DNA of 30,582 nt, from positions 1 to 30,582 of the forward strand of contig CAZBUK010000042.1 in the NCBI GenBank assembly GCA_964495085.1, written 5' to 3'. A program made the position numbers and the translations under genes. The notes below the pieces were generated by a model. The model saw only the letters and a list, made by a program, of their open reading frames with translations. It had not been told where the DNA came from and searched no databases. Source of the DNA: CAZBUK01 sp964495085. GTDB lineage: Bacteria; Bacteroidota; Ignavibacteria; T3Sed10-11. Positions within the stretch are counted from its first letter, which is position 1; every line of letters begins with the position of its first letter. Positions 1-9,564 of the stretch are shown here, in pieces.

Positions 1-325
1 GCGGGAATCAAAACGCACACCATCGTCTCCACCCCACAACCCCGACGATTTCGGCATGGTGAACCTGAATCATTCAAAATTCTTTATATTTTATTTTGGA
101 CAGATGTGATCGCATGTATTTCATAACCTCAGGCTAGACATATTGATTAAACAAGTTGGTATATAATATATTTTTGTTAAAAATAATCGGAAGCAGATAA
201 AAAAGGGGTATGAGTCACTATGCCCTAAAATAAAGTGGATTTTTTAAAAAATATTTATTATTCTAAGCGGAACGCCGGGAGTATATTTTTATATAATAAA
301 TACATATGTTCAAATAGTCAATATT

Positions 326-347
326 CCCGAAATTTAATATTTTCGGG
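326..347. promoter_or_regulatory. Inverted repeat CCCGAAA-N8-TTTCGGG
   Basis: Seven-base perfect arms (326-332 and 341-347) flank an eight-base AT loop. No T-tract follows, so a terminator is unlikely. It could be a protein-binding site or a leader hairpin upstream of the symporter gene. Only the symmetry is seen; the function is inferred. Confidence 0.3.
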
Positions 348-479
348 TTAGGTTAAGAAACATTCATAACTGTGTTTTAAATTTCAATATTCCGGTCAAT
401 GCATTCCGCCCGTTTCCTGTTCCCGATTAAAAATTGACTCGTTCAGGCATATCGGGTACTTAATTCAATTCAGCTCTAT

Positions 480-487
480 AAAATTTG
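480..487 (+). promoter_or_regulatory. Possible Bacteroidota-type -7 element before symporter operon
   Basis: AAAATTTG is one mismatch from the TAnnTTTG -7 consensus of Bacteroidota sigma factors and sits within TATAAAATTTGC. It lies about 110 bases before the symporter start. A closely similar string precedes the second operon (9536-9546). No clear -33 element was found, so this is a weak call. Confidence 0.25.
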
Positions 488-598
488 CACTCTCTGCAAA
501 TACATGATTAATACTGAATCCTGCCTTTCTGTGCAAAAGTATCTATCTGTCGCACAAATATCAAATCGTACACTCACGTACACTATTCCCGGGTTTGT

Positions 599-2560
599 AT
601 GAATCTTACGCTTATCGACTGGTCGATCGCCATTGTATGTTATATCGCATTGTTTTTCATCGTCCGCATCAGCAGAACATATGTCAAGAGCGTAGCGGAT
701 TTCCTTTCGGCGGGCAGGTCGGCCGGCCGCTATATGATAACGGTCTCGCAGGGCATGGTTGCATTGGGCGCCATTACCGTCGTGGCGCAATGGGAGATGA
801 ACTATGTCGCCGGGTTCGCCCTGCGCTGGTGGGAATTCACCATGGCGATCGTAATTCTGATCATAACCGTTTCGGGATGGGTGTTATACAGGTTCAGGCA
901 GACACGAGCGCTGACCATGGCGCAATTTCTCGAAATGCGATACAGCAGGCGATTCAGAATTTTCGCAGGAATTCTGGCATTCGTATCGGGATTGTTGAAC
1001 TTCGGCATATTCCCCGCAGTGACCGCCCGGTTCCTCATCTACTTTTGCGGCCTTCCGCATTCGTTTACACTAGCCGGAAACGATATATCGACTTTTCCCG
1101 TTGTCATGGCGCTCCTCCTGGCGGTGTCTCTCTATTTCGTGTTCTTAGGAGGGCAGATTGCGGTCATTATCACTGAATTCTTACAGGGGACCATGGCCAA
1201 CCTCACCTTCGTTGCAATAATCGTATTCTGTCTTTTCCTCGTCGACTGGGGACAGATATACGAAGCCGTAAGCAAGGTTCCGGAAAATGCATCCCTGATC
1301 AATCCGTATAAAACGAGCGAAGTTCGACATTTCAACTTCTGGTTCTTCCTCATCAATGCATTCGGCCTGGTGTACGCGAAACTATCATGGCAGGGGGGAC
1401 AGGGTTTTTATTCCTCTGCAAAGAGCGCCCACGAAGCAAAGATGGGCGAGGTGTTGAGCAATTTCCGCGAGATCCCGAAAATGCTCTTCCTGGTCTTCAT
1501 CCCGATCATTGCATTCACCATTTTACATCATGCAGATTTTTCGGCGATCTCAGGCAGCGTCAATAATACGCTTACCGGGGTCGATACCGGCATAGACGGA
1601 AGAGCGATTCAGAATCAGTTGCGAATTCCGCTCGTACTATCCGAGATACTACCGGTCGGAATGATGGGTCTGTTTCTCGTGGTTATGCTCATGGCGGCAA
1701 TCGGTACGAATAATTCATACCTGCATTCGTGGGGTGTGATCTTTATACAGGATGTCATCATGCCGTTCAGAAAGCAGCCGTTCAAACCCGGCCAGCATAT
1801 GAAGGTTTTGAGATTATCCATCCTCGGCGTTTCGGTTTTCATCTTCTTCTTCAGCCTCTTTTTCCCGTTAACCCAGTACATCGTTCTCTATTTCGCGCTG
1901 ACCGCGGCGATATTTGTCGGCGGCGCCGGCGCGGTTATTATCGGGGGACTGTACTGGAAACGGGGGACCACCGCCGCTGCATGGAGCGCTCTCATCTCCG
2001 GCTCCGTCGTCGCCGTAGCGGGTATAGTCATTCTCCAGGTGTATCCGGATTTCCCGGTCGACGGGCAAAAATTCTGGGCGATAGCCATGGGCACCGCTTC
2101 CCTGGTCTACGTGCTTGTCTCATTGCTCGGCAAGAGACAGGATTTCAATATGGATAAGATGCTGCACAGAGGTAAATACACCCTCCGCTCGGAGACCATT
2201 GTCGTCGACAAGGTCCCGCTGAAAGGATTTAAAGTGCTGGGCATGGGGAAGGAATTCACACGGGGCGACCGGGTCATCTATTTAACAGCATATATATGGA
2301 CGTTCATCTGGGTCGGCGCCTTCATTATCGGTACGATCTTCAACCTTACACGAGATGTACCGGATTCATCCTGGATGAGCTTCTGGAAAACGTTTGTCAT
2401 CATCAATCTTGTTGCATCAATAATCATCACGATTTGGTTCACAATCGGAGGCATCAGGGATTTTAAGGACATGATATACAGACTGAAACATATGATCCGT
2501 GATCACAACGACGACGGAACGGTTCGGGACGCCGAATCGAAGGGAGATGACTCCGATTAG
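599..2560 (+). CDS. SSS-family sodium:solute symporter
   Basis: A 653-residue inner-membrane protein of the sodium:solute symporter family (SGLT/PutP fold), which couples Na+ entry to uptake of sugars or other small solutes. It begins with a hydrophobic helix (IDWSIAIVCYIALFFIV) followed by the family-typical stretch around VADFLSAGRSAGRY, then repeated membrane segments. The region near residues 365-390 (AIGTNNSYLHSW) resembles the sodium-site helix of SSS proteins. It is longer than many members: a charged loop near residues 500-550 is followed by two extra helices (about 563-585 and 605-625) and an acidic tail. No Shine-Dalgarno precedes this ATG, but the N-terminus aligns with family expectation. 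It is the first gene of a tight group (48 bases to the next start), so it is the likely importer of products released by the exported hydrolases. The substrate is unknown; a disaccharide or mannose are both possible. Confidence 0.85.
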   Translation: MNLTLIDWSIAIVCYIALFFIVRISRTYVKSVADFLSAGRSAGRYMITVSQGMVALGAITVVAQWEMNYVAGFALRWWEFTMAIVILIITVSGWVLYRFRQTRALTMAQFLEMRYSRRFRIFAGILAFVSGLLNFGIFPAVTARFLIYFCGLPHSFTLAGNDISTFPVVMALLLAVSLYFVFLGGQIAVIITEFLQGTMANLTFVAIIVFCLFLVDWGQIYEAVSKVPENASLINPYKTSEVRHFNFWFFLINAFGLVYAKLSWQGGQGFYSSAKSAHEAKMGEVLSNFREIPKMLFLVFIPIIAFTILHHADFSAISGSVNNTLTGVDTGIDGRAIQNQLRIPLVLSEILPVGMMGLFLVVMLMAAIGTNNSYLHSWGVIFIQDVIMPFRKQPFKPGQHMKVLRLSILGVSVFIFFFSLFFPLTQYIVLYFALTAAIFVGGAGAVIIGGLYWKRGTTAAAWSALISGSVVAVAGIVILQVYPDFPVDGQKFWAIAMGTASLVYVLVSLLGKRQDFNMDKMLHRGKYTLRSETIVVDKVPLKGFKVLGMGKEFTRGDRVIYLTAYIWTFIWVGAFIIGTIFNLTRDVPDSSWMSFWKTFVIINLVASIIITIWFTIGGIRDFKDMIYRLKHMIRDHNDDGTVRDAESKGDDSD

Positions 2561-2608
2561 TCGCACTCAGTATAATCAGTATCAGCAGAGAATAGGAGGG
2601 TGATCCGT

Positions 2609-5122
2609 ATGCTACAGATGTTCATTAATATATTCGCCGCCGCACTTGTGGTGTCCGGCAGCATGTTCGCCGCGACGGGACAGGGAGGCGGAGTCGTCTT
2701 GGAAGACGGACTCGTTCTCGAGTTGGCAGCCAGACCGGAGAACAGCGTCATATCACCGGATGGCATTCGTGCCCTCCTGCATAGCGGAGAGTGGATCCAA
2801 CCGTCGGCGGACGGACAAGCAGTATTGAACGGAAAAGCGATCGGTACATGGAGAAACATCAATCCCGACGAGGCGGGTTGGTATCGCGGCGCCTCGCTGT
2901 CGAATGCCTACATGTACTTTCGGTACGTTTCCGATACAGATGAAATCGTGCTGCTGGAAGCGAACGGGCATGAAATGGCGTATATAAACGGAGTCCCGCG
3001 CTCCGGTAATCCGTACGGAAATAAAGATGAGTATGAGGATTGGGAGACGAAATTCAACTATTCGCTTATTCCCGTGAGATTGCAGGCGGGCGTCAATGAA
3101 TTCCTGTTCCGCTGCAATCGAAGAGCGCTTAAAGTAACTCTTCATCCGGCCGATCAAAAACTACACTTTAACGGGAACGATATGACACTCCCGGATATCC
3201 GGGTGAACCATCCGGCGGATACGTACGGGGCAATCCCAATCGTCAATGCGTCGGGGCAGCCGTATGAGGGACTCCATATAAAGACATGGAGCGGTAATTT
3301 GGAACCGGCATATCATCCGGTCAGGAGGATCAATCCGCTATCGGTGTACAAAGCGCCCTTTCGCATCGTGCTCCCGGACGTCCCCGCCGAGGAAGGATCG
3401 GTGATGCTGCAGCTTGAACTGGTAGATAGATCGAATACGCGGGAAAGATCTCTCGCCGCGACGAGTATCGAGGTAAACGTTGTCTCCGAAAAAAGTTCAT
3501 ATAAGGAGACGTTTATCAGTGTAATGGACGGCAGCGTCCAGTATTACGGGGTAAATCCGCCCCTCGGACTCCAAACCGATCCGGCTCTCTTTCTTTCGCT
3601 CCATGGCGCCGGCGTCGAAGCTATCAATCAGGCGAAATCGTATGGAAGCAAGAATTGGGGGTATATCGTGGCCCCGACCAACCGCCGTCCGTACGGGTAT
3701 AACTGGGAGAATTGGGGAAGGCTGGATGCCCTCGAAGTGCTTGATATTGCCCGAAAGAAATACAATATTGATCCGAACCGCATCTATCTTACCGGCCATT
3801 CGATGGGCGGCCACGGTACATGGCATCTCGGGATAAACTATCCCGACAGGTTTGCCGCACTGGGTCCCAGCGCCGGTTGGATCAGCATCTGGGGTTACCG
3901 CATACGACCTCAATCATTCACAACGGACACCGGAAAGATGTTGATCCGCTCCGCAAGGCAGAGCGATACCTATGCCTTCGCTCCCAATCTGAAACAAACC
4001 GGCGTATATGTGATCCACGGAGCCGACGATGACAACGTCCCTGCCGAACAATCCAGATCAATGATTGCCACCATTGCTCCCTTCCATAAAGATTATGTAT
4101 ATCACGAGGAACCCGGCGCCGGGCATTGGTGGGACAATTCCGAAGGAGGGGGGGCAGACTGTGTCGACTGGATGCCAATGTTCGATTATTTCGCCCGCCG
4201 TTCGGTTCCGGGTCCAGGGCGCATACGAATGATCGAATTCATCACCGCAAATCCGGCCGTCTCATCGAAGAATCACTGGGTCGAGATCATACAACAAAAG
4301 GAGCAGCAACAGATGAGCCGGATCGAGATCCATGTCGATACCGACACGAGAACATTTTCCGGAGAAACTGAGAACATTGCCATGCTCTCCATTGATACCG
4401 GGATGCTCTACGGAGATATGCCGCTAAACGTCACACTCGACGGTCAAACAATATCCGGCATCGGAATGCCCGCCGATAGTGTGCTCTATTTCCAAATCGG
4501 AGCGAACACATGGCGGCAGAGCGGTATATACGAGAAGACACAAAAATATCCGGGACGCACCGGAAATTTCAGAGAAATTCTCAATCATAATGTTGCCTTT
4601 GTGTACGGAACCCGCGGCACGGCGGAGGAGAATGCGTGGGCAGTCGAATCGGCGCGTTTCGATGCCGAGGCGATCTGGTATCAGGGGAACGGTGCGATCG
4701 AAGTTATTCCCGACAGCTCCTTTGATGCGGAGTTATACCGTGACCGGAATATTCTCCTCTTCGGAAACGCCCAAACAAATTCCGCCTGGAATTCGTTATT
4801 GTCCGGTTCGCCGGTTCGGGTTGAGCGGGATAAGATTACCATCGAAGGAGTTGATTATTCCGGAACCGATCTCGCATGTCTGATGATCCGGCCGCGAAGC
4901 GACAGCAGTATTGCAAGCGTCGGCGTCGTGTCGGGGACCGGTATTACAGGAATGAAATACGCCGGATTGGCTCCGTATCATCATCCGTATGTCGGTTTGC
5001 CCGATATCGTCGTCTATGATTCGGACATCCTGGAATCAGACGACGCGGGCATCAGATTCATCGGCTACTTCGGCAACGATTGGAGCGTGAGCGGCGGCGA
5101 GCTCGTACGCCGGGAGAGATAA
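2609..5122 (+). CDS. Exported multidomain alpha/beta-hydrolase (prolyl-oligopeptidase/esterase-like)
   Basis: A protein of 837 residues with a signal peptide (MLQMFINIFAAALVVSGSMFAA). The ATG at 2609 is chosen because AGGAGG (2594-2599) lies nine bases upstream; a GTG at 2600 overlaps that site. The N-terminal ~300 residues look like beta-sandwich material. The catalytic domain spans about 305-530: nucleophile elbow GHSMGG with Ser398, acid among Asp473-475 (HGADDDNVP), and His506 (GAGHWWDN). It resembles PHB-depolymerase, acetyl-xylan/feruloyl esterase and S9 peptidase domains. The C-terminal ~300 residues include a stretch (RNILLFGNAQTNSAW) often seen after such domains. The gene is three bases from the GH92 gene and so is co-expressed with it. 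It may remove acyl groups or process glycopeptide; the substrate cannot be read from sequence. Confidence 0.75.
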   Translation: MLQMFINIFAAALVVSGSMFAATGQGGGVVLEDGLVLELAARPENSVISPDGIRALLHSGEWIQPSADGQAVLNGKAIGTWRNINPDEAGWYRGASLSNAYMYFRYVSDTDEIVLLEANGHEMAYINGVPRSGNPYGNKDEYEDWETKFNYSLIPVRLQAGVNEFLFRCNRRALKVTLHPADQKLHFNGNDMTLPDIRVNHPADTYGAIPIVNASGQPYEGLHIKTWSGNLEPAYHPVRRINPLSVYKAPFRIVLPDVPAEEGSVMLQLELVDRSNTRERSLAATSIEVNVVSEKSSYKETFISVMDGSVQYYGVNPPLGLQTDPALFLSLHGAGVEAINQAKSYGSKNWGYIVAPTNRRPYGYNWENWGRLDALEVLDIARKKYNIDPNRIYLTGHSMGGHGTWHLGINYPDRFAALGPSAGWISIWGYRIRPQSFTTDTGKMLIRSARQSDTYAFAPNLKQTGVYVIHGADDDNVPAEQSRSMIATIAPFHKDYVYHEEPGAGHWWDNSEGGGADCVDWMPMFDYFARRSVPGPGRIRMIEFITANPAVSSKNHWVEIIQQKEQQQMSRIEIHVDTDTRTFSGETENIAMLSIDTGMLYGDMPLNVTLDGQTISGIGMPADSVLYFQIGANTWRQSGIYEKTQKYPGRTGNFREILNHNVAFVYGTRGTAEENAWAVESARFDAEAIWYQGNGAIEVIPDSSFDAELYRDRNILLFGNAQTNSAWNSLLSGSPVRVERDKITIEGVDYSGTDLACLMIRPRSDSSIASVGVVSGTGITGMKYAGLAPYHHPYVGLPDIVVYDSDILESDDAGIRFIGYFGNDWSVSGGELVRRER

Positions 5123-5125
5123 TCC

Positions 5126-8100
5126 ATGAACCCAATTCCATTTTTGAAACCCGCGTTTCTGATCCCACTGTTTTGCATGACACTTTCCGCACAGCAGAAA
5201 CTCGTAGACTATGTGAATCCGTTCATCGGAACCGATGGGCACGGCCATACCTATCCGGGTGCATCGCTTCCGTTCGGGATGGTCCAGTTAAGCCCGGACA
5301 CCGACACCGAAGGATGGGATTGGTGTTCGGGTTACCATTATTCCGACAGCTCCCTCATGGGTTTCAGCCATACGCATCTGAGCGGCACGGGAATCGGCGA
5401 CTACGGAGATATTCTTNNNNNNNNNNNNNNNNNNNNNNNNNNNNNNNNNNNNNNNNNNNNNNNNNNNNNNNNNNNNNNNNNNNNNNNNNNNNNNNNNNNN
5501 NNNNNNNNNNNNNNNNTTTCAGCCATACGCATCTGAGCGGCACGGGAATCGGCGACTACGGAGATATTCTTTTCGTACCGATGACGGGGAAGCTTAAAAC
5601 CGAACCGGGTTCAAAGGACGATCCGGACTCCGGATACCGCTCGAGATTCCGGCATGAGGCCGAAACGGCAAAACCCGGCTATTATTCAGTACATATGGAC
5701 GACTATGGCATCTCCGCGGAACTGACAGTGACAAGACGGGCCGGATTTCACCGGTACATTTTTTCCAAGAGCGATTCGGCCCGGATTCTCATAGACCTCG
5801 TCCACGGCATCCAGGACCAGACCACGGATGCCGGGATAAGCATAATCGATGACCGGGCTATTGCAGGCTACAGATGCTCGACCGGATGGGCAAAGGAGCA
5901 TTGCGTTTATTTTTATGCGGAGCTGTCGAAGCCTTTTTCATCGTCCGGCATTGTCGAAGGAGACGTCATTACAATGGGAAAACGCAATGGGGAAGGGCGA
6001 AACATCAAAGCGTTTGCGGAATATGAGGTGAGGTCCGGTGATGAGATTATGGTTAAGGTCGGAATCTCCCATACGAGTCTTGAAGGTGCGAAGAAGAATG
6101 TGAAATCGGAAATCCCCGATTGGGACTTCGATGGGATCCGTACGCTTGCAGAGGAAGCATGGGAACAGGAACTGAGATCGGTTATTATCGACGACCCATC
6201 CGTCCGGAATAAGACGGTCTTCTATACCGCGTTGTACCGGTCGTTTCTCGCCCCCAATACGCTCTCGGACGTCGACGGCAGCTACGTCGGGATGGACCGT
6301 GAAATTCATTCGGTAACGACGGGCAATACGATGTATACGGTCTTTTCGTTATGGGACACGTTCAGAGCGCTCCATCCGTTGTTTACCATCGTCCAGCAAA
6401 AGCGCACGAACGAAATGATCCGGGCGCTCATTTCAAAATACGAGGAGCACGGACTGCTTCCCGTATGGGAGCTGGCATCGAACGAAACAGAGACGATGAT
6501 CGGTTATCACTCCATCCCGGTGATCGCGGATGCATTCGTGAAAGGACTCAAGGATTACGATGTCGAAACCGCATATGCCGCGATGAAGAAAAGCGCAATT
6601 CAAAAGCACCATGGACTTGAATTCTACAAAGATATGGGATTCATCTCCGCGGACCTCGATCACGAGAGCGTTTCGAAAACGCTCGAGTATGCGTATGACG
6701 ATTGGTGTATCGCGATTATGGCGAAGCGTCTGGGTTATGAAGAGGACTACCGCTACTACCTTGAGAGAGCGAAATTTTATGTAAATCTGTTCGACCCCAC
6801 AACCTTATTCATGAGAGCGAAGGAGAACGGCAGGTGGGTTGAACCCTTCGATCCGTATTCGGTGAGCGGACACTACACGGAGGCGAACGCCTGGCAGTAC
6901 AGTTTCTTTGTGCCTCAGGACGTCGGAGGTCTCATCGCCCGCATGGGGGGTGATGTCGCATTTATCGGGCGGCTGGATAAATTGTTTACCGCGGAGACCG
7001 AGTTGACGGGATGGTTTCAGCCGGATATTACGGGATTGATCGGGCAGTATGCACATGGAAACGAGCCGAGCCATCATATCGCATACTTATATAATTTTGC
7101 CGGCGCGCCCTGGAAGACGCAGGAACGGGTGCATGAAATTCTGACTACCCAGTATTCGGAATTGCCGGACGGTCTCGCGGGAAATGAAGACTGCGGCCAG
7201 ATGTCCGCCTGGTATGTACTGAGTTCGCTCGGTTTCTATCCCGTCACTCCGGGGAGCGATATCTATGTTATCGGCACTCCGCACTTCAATCGGGCGACAA
7301 TTAATGTTGAAGGGGGGAGCGAGTTTACAATTCTGGCGAGGAATAAATCCGAAAAGAATTTCTACATACAGTCAGCAACGCTAAACGGGAAACCGTACCG
7401 GTATGCATATATCAGGCATGCGGATATCGTGGAGGGTGGCGAGCTGATATTCGAGATGGGATCCCGACCCGGAACGTGGGGGAGCGAACTCGGGGCGAGG
7501 CCGGTATCATCGATCGACATTCCTTTCGTACCCGTTCCCTATCTCAGCTCGGGTGAGAGGGTATTCAGAGATTCGGTCGTTGTGACGCTTGCTGCGATAG
7601 ATTCGGAAAGCGATATTGTCTATACCCTCGACGAAACCGATCCGATCGATAAAGGCAGGAGCTACGATAGCCCCATCGTGTTGATCGATTCCGGCGTACT
7701 CAAAGCGGCCGGCAGGAGCGGCGGGACATACAGCAAGGTCGTCACCGCTCGCTTCAATAAAATACCCGAGGGCAGAACCATCTCACTCGCCTCGCGATAT
7801 CACAATAATTATACGGGCGGCGGCGAGAACGCATTAATCGACGGGATCAAAGGCTCACTGAATTTCCGAACGGGTTGGCAGGGATTCGAAGAGGTCGATT
7901 TCGAGGCCGTGGTCGATCTCGGATCGGTTCAGAATGTTTCGTTTATCGGCACTTCGTTTCTCCAGAACACATATTCGTGGATCTTCTATCCTATCCATAT
8001 AGTATATTCGGTGTCGCAGGATGGAGTCCGCTTTCAAGACGTATACGAAGCAGAGAACAGTCCCGTTGAGGAGAATAAAGGAGAAGGTATAAAGGATTTC

Positions 8101-8232
8101 ACGCATCATCTCGATACAGTACAAGCAAGATATGTGAAGGTTTATGCGCAATCGGTGGGAGTCTGTCCCGATTGGCATCACGCGGCAGGCGGGAAGGCAT
8201 GGGTATTTATAGACGAGATAACGATTAAATAA
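5126..8232 (+). CDS. GH92 alpha-mannosidase with C-terminal discoidin-like domain (gene split by artefactual gap)
   Basis: An exported exo-alpha-mannosidase of family GH92, a calcium-dependent inverting family that trims mannose from N-glycans and mannans. Signs are the N-terminal VDYVNPFIGTDGHGHTYPG, then FSHTHLSGTGIGDYGD, SLWDTFRALHPL, SNETETMIGYHSIP, HGNEPSHHIAYLYN and GNEDCGQMSAWYVLSSLGFYP. A signal peptide ends near LSA-Q (residue 22), and GGGAGAG lies seven bases before the ATG. The reading frame is broken by 100 N (5417-5516) followed by an exact copy of the preceding 55 bases. Deleting 5417-5571 restores one frame of 983 residues, with DYGDIL running directly into FVPMTG as GH92 expects. 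After the catalytic part come a chitobiase/FN3-associated-like segment (about 748-825) and an F5/8 (discoidin)-like domain (about 830-983) that may bind glycan. Linkage preference (alpha-1,2, 1,3 or 1,6) is undetermined. Confidence 0.93.
5362..5416 (+). repeat. First copy of 55-bp duplication flanking the gap
   Basis: This segment is identical base for base to 5517-5571 on the other side of the N run. It looks like the shared end of two contigs that the scaffolder failed to merge rather than a biological repeat. Confidence 0.9.
5417..5516. other. Scaffold gap (100 N)
   Basis: Exactly 100 unknown bases, a conventional filler length. Because the contig ends overlap by 55 identical bases, the true gap is probably negative and no sequence is missing. 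Confidence 0.95.
5517..5571 (+). repeat. Second copy of 55-bp duplication flanking the gap
   Basis: This is an exact copy of 5362-5416. Removing the N run plus this copy (155 bases) shifts the downstream frame by two and joins both halves of the GH92 gene in frame. That supports an assembly artefact. Confidence 0.9.
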
Positions 8233-8269
8233 CTGATGCAGTTTCTCGAACCAGGAATCGGTACTGCCG

Positions 8270-9454
8270 ATGAACTCGAATAAAAAGCACAAAAAATTAC
8301 TCTCGCTGCACTCCGGCGTTGTAAAGGATATCAACGAACAGTTGGTCCTCAACCTGATACAGGAGCATGACAGCATCTCGAGCACCAATCTCGTAAAAAT
8401 GACGGGTATGCGACCGTCGACGGTATTTAATATTATCAAAGAATTATCCGCACGATCGTTCGTCAAATTTTACGGTAAGGGTGAGTCGACGGTGAAAGGG
8501 GGAAAGAGACCGTATATCTGGACGTTGAACAGAGATGCGGCATACGTGGTGGGACTCGATATAGAGGTGGGCGAGATGACGTCGGTGATTCTCGATCTCG
8601 GCGGGAGCATCGTTGCGAAGAAAACGGTGAAACACCTGACGGGCAAAACCGTCGACGAACTGACATCGGCCATCTACGATGCAGTCGCCCAGATTATTTC
8701 TGAAAATCATGTCCCGACCGAGAAAATTCTCGGATTGGGTATTGCATTTGCGGGAATCGTTGATTATCAGAACGGGATCGTCATTATGTCCAGCGTACTT
8801 CCCGGAATGAATTTCCCGCTGCTTGAGAAACTGAATCGATTCGCCTTTCCGGTAATGATTGAAAACAATGCGAATGCTGCGGCGATCGGATTAAAATGGA
8901 ATACGAAAGATAAATCGAGACAGAACTACCTTACCGTACTGGTTGAGATAGACCGGAATGTGAGCGGTCTCGGCATCGGCATCGTGATCGACGGGAAACT
9001 GTACCGCGGCGCATCGTACTGCGCGGGCGAGCTGTATCCGCATCTTCCGACATTAACGGAAATCCTCTCCCCGATACGCAGCAGATTCGTGGAGGGAGAG
9101 ATTCTGAAAAATCATCTCTCATCGTTCGAGATGATAGATATTCATTTCCTCATCGATGCTGCGAGGCGCGGAGACAGCGTTGCGCAGAAAGTATTTTCGA
9201 TGATCGGCGACGAGGTCGGGCATACGATCGCACCTGCCGTCGCATTGTTAAATCCGGACTCGCTCATCATTACCGGGGACGTGACCGAGATGGAACATAT
9301 ACTTCTCGATACGATCAGGAAAGTGATCGACATGAAAGTTTTATCGATTACCGGCAACTCGCTCAACATAACGGTGGATAAACATCACCATTATGCGGTC
9401 GCAGTAGGCGCCGCCTCGTTGATACTTGATGATTTCTTCCGTGTGCTCCCCTGA
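8270..9454 (+). CDS. ROK-family transcriptional regulator, probably without kinase activity
   Basis: A 394-residue cytoplasmic protein of the ROK family (NagC/Mlc/XylR type), sugar-responsive DNA-binding regulators. Residues about 20-75 form a winged helix-turn-helix (INEQLVLNLIQEH ... STNLVKMTGMRPSTVFNIIKEL). From about 90 the sugar-binding ROK fold follows, with GLDIEVGEMTSVILDLGG, LGLGIAFAGIVD and GLGIGIVIDGKLYRGA. Two family features are altered. The catalytic-type ENDAN is ENNAN here (Asn200 replaces the base Asp), and the usual GH plus CxCGxxGC zinc signature is missing, replaced by AGELYPHLPTLTE. It should therefore act as a sensor rather than a kinase. It follows the GH92 gene by 37 bases and precedes the control region of the GH94 operon, so it probably regulates this locus. 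The inducer may be a mannose- or GlcNAc-containing product. Confidence 0.85.
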   Translation: MNSNKKHKKLLSLHSGVVKDINEQLVLNLIQEHDSISSTNLVKMTGMRPSTVFNIIKELSARSFVKFYGKGESTVKGGKRPYIWTLNRDAAYVVGLDIEVGEMTSVILDLGGSIVAKKTVKHLTGKTVDELTSAIYDAVAQIISENHVPTEKILGLGIAFAGIVDYQNGIVIMSSVLPGMNFPLLEKLNRFAFPVMIENNANAAAIGLKWNTKDKSRQNYLTVLVEIDRNVSGLGIGIVIDGKLYRGASYCAGELYPHLPTLTEILSPIRSRFVEGEILKNHLSSFEMIDIHFLIDAARRGDSVAQKVFSMIGDEVGHTIAPAVALLNPDSLIITGDVTEMEHILLDTIRKVIDMKVLSITGNSLNITVDKHHHYAVAVGAASLILDDFFRVLP

Positions 9455-9537
9455 ATTCAGTTTTGTAAATTTCCGAATAAAATAAACCAACCCGCCCATC
9501 ACCCCTCCCCAAAGCCTAATCCCCGGGTACAATTGTA

Positions 9538-9545
9538 TAAATTTG
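9538..9545 (+). promoter_or_regulatory. Possible -7 promoter element (TAAATTTG)
   Basis: Exact match to the Bacteroidota TAnnTTTG -7 consensus, 229 bases before the GH94 start. It would place transcription start near 9551, just upstream of the palindrome at 9565. No clear -33 TTTG was seen. An alternative sigma70-like pair (TTGATG 9587-9592, 17 bases, CATACT 9610-9615) is weaker. Confidence 0.35.
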
Positions 9546-9564
9546 CTTTTTAACAAAATTAAGA

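Larger units (their letters stand above)
1..598. other. AT-rich leader region with no confident gene
   Basis: No ORF here looks like a real protein. Bases 1 to about 57 are GC-rich and the sequence turns strongly AT-rich just after, which suggests the edge of a gene cut by the window. On the minus strand an ATG at 57-55 opens 19 codons (beginning MPKSSGLWGGDDGV) that run off the window start. That is too short to identify, and a + strand gene tail is equally possible. The rest holds AT runs, a CCCGAAA/TTTCGGG hairpin (326-347), the imperfect direct repeat TCAATATTCCCG (318-329) / TCAATATTCCGG (384-395), and a promoter-like TATAAAATTTGC (477-488). The region probably contains the promoter of the first operon. 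Confidence 0.5.

Noticed and set aside
2600..2608. GTG start for the exported hydrolase
   Set aside because: It overlaps the AGGAGG ribosome-binding site; the ATG at 2609 has proper spacing and gives a normal signal peptide.
5362..5571. A biological tandem repeat inside GH92
   Set aside because: The copies are exact, lie at both contig ends around a standard 100-N filler, and break the frame. Merging them restores a normal GH92, so an assembly artefact is the simpler explanation.
5080..8232. A 1050-codon open frame reading through the N run
   Set aside because: Its first ~110 codons lie in the wrong frame of the hydrolase and GH92 genes. The true GH92 start is 5126, in the frame restored by deleting the gap and the duplicated 55 bases.
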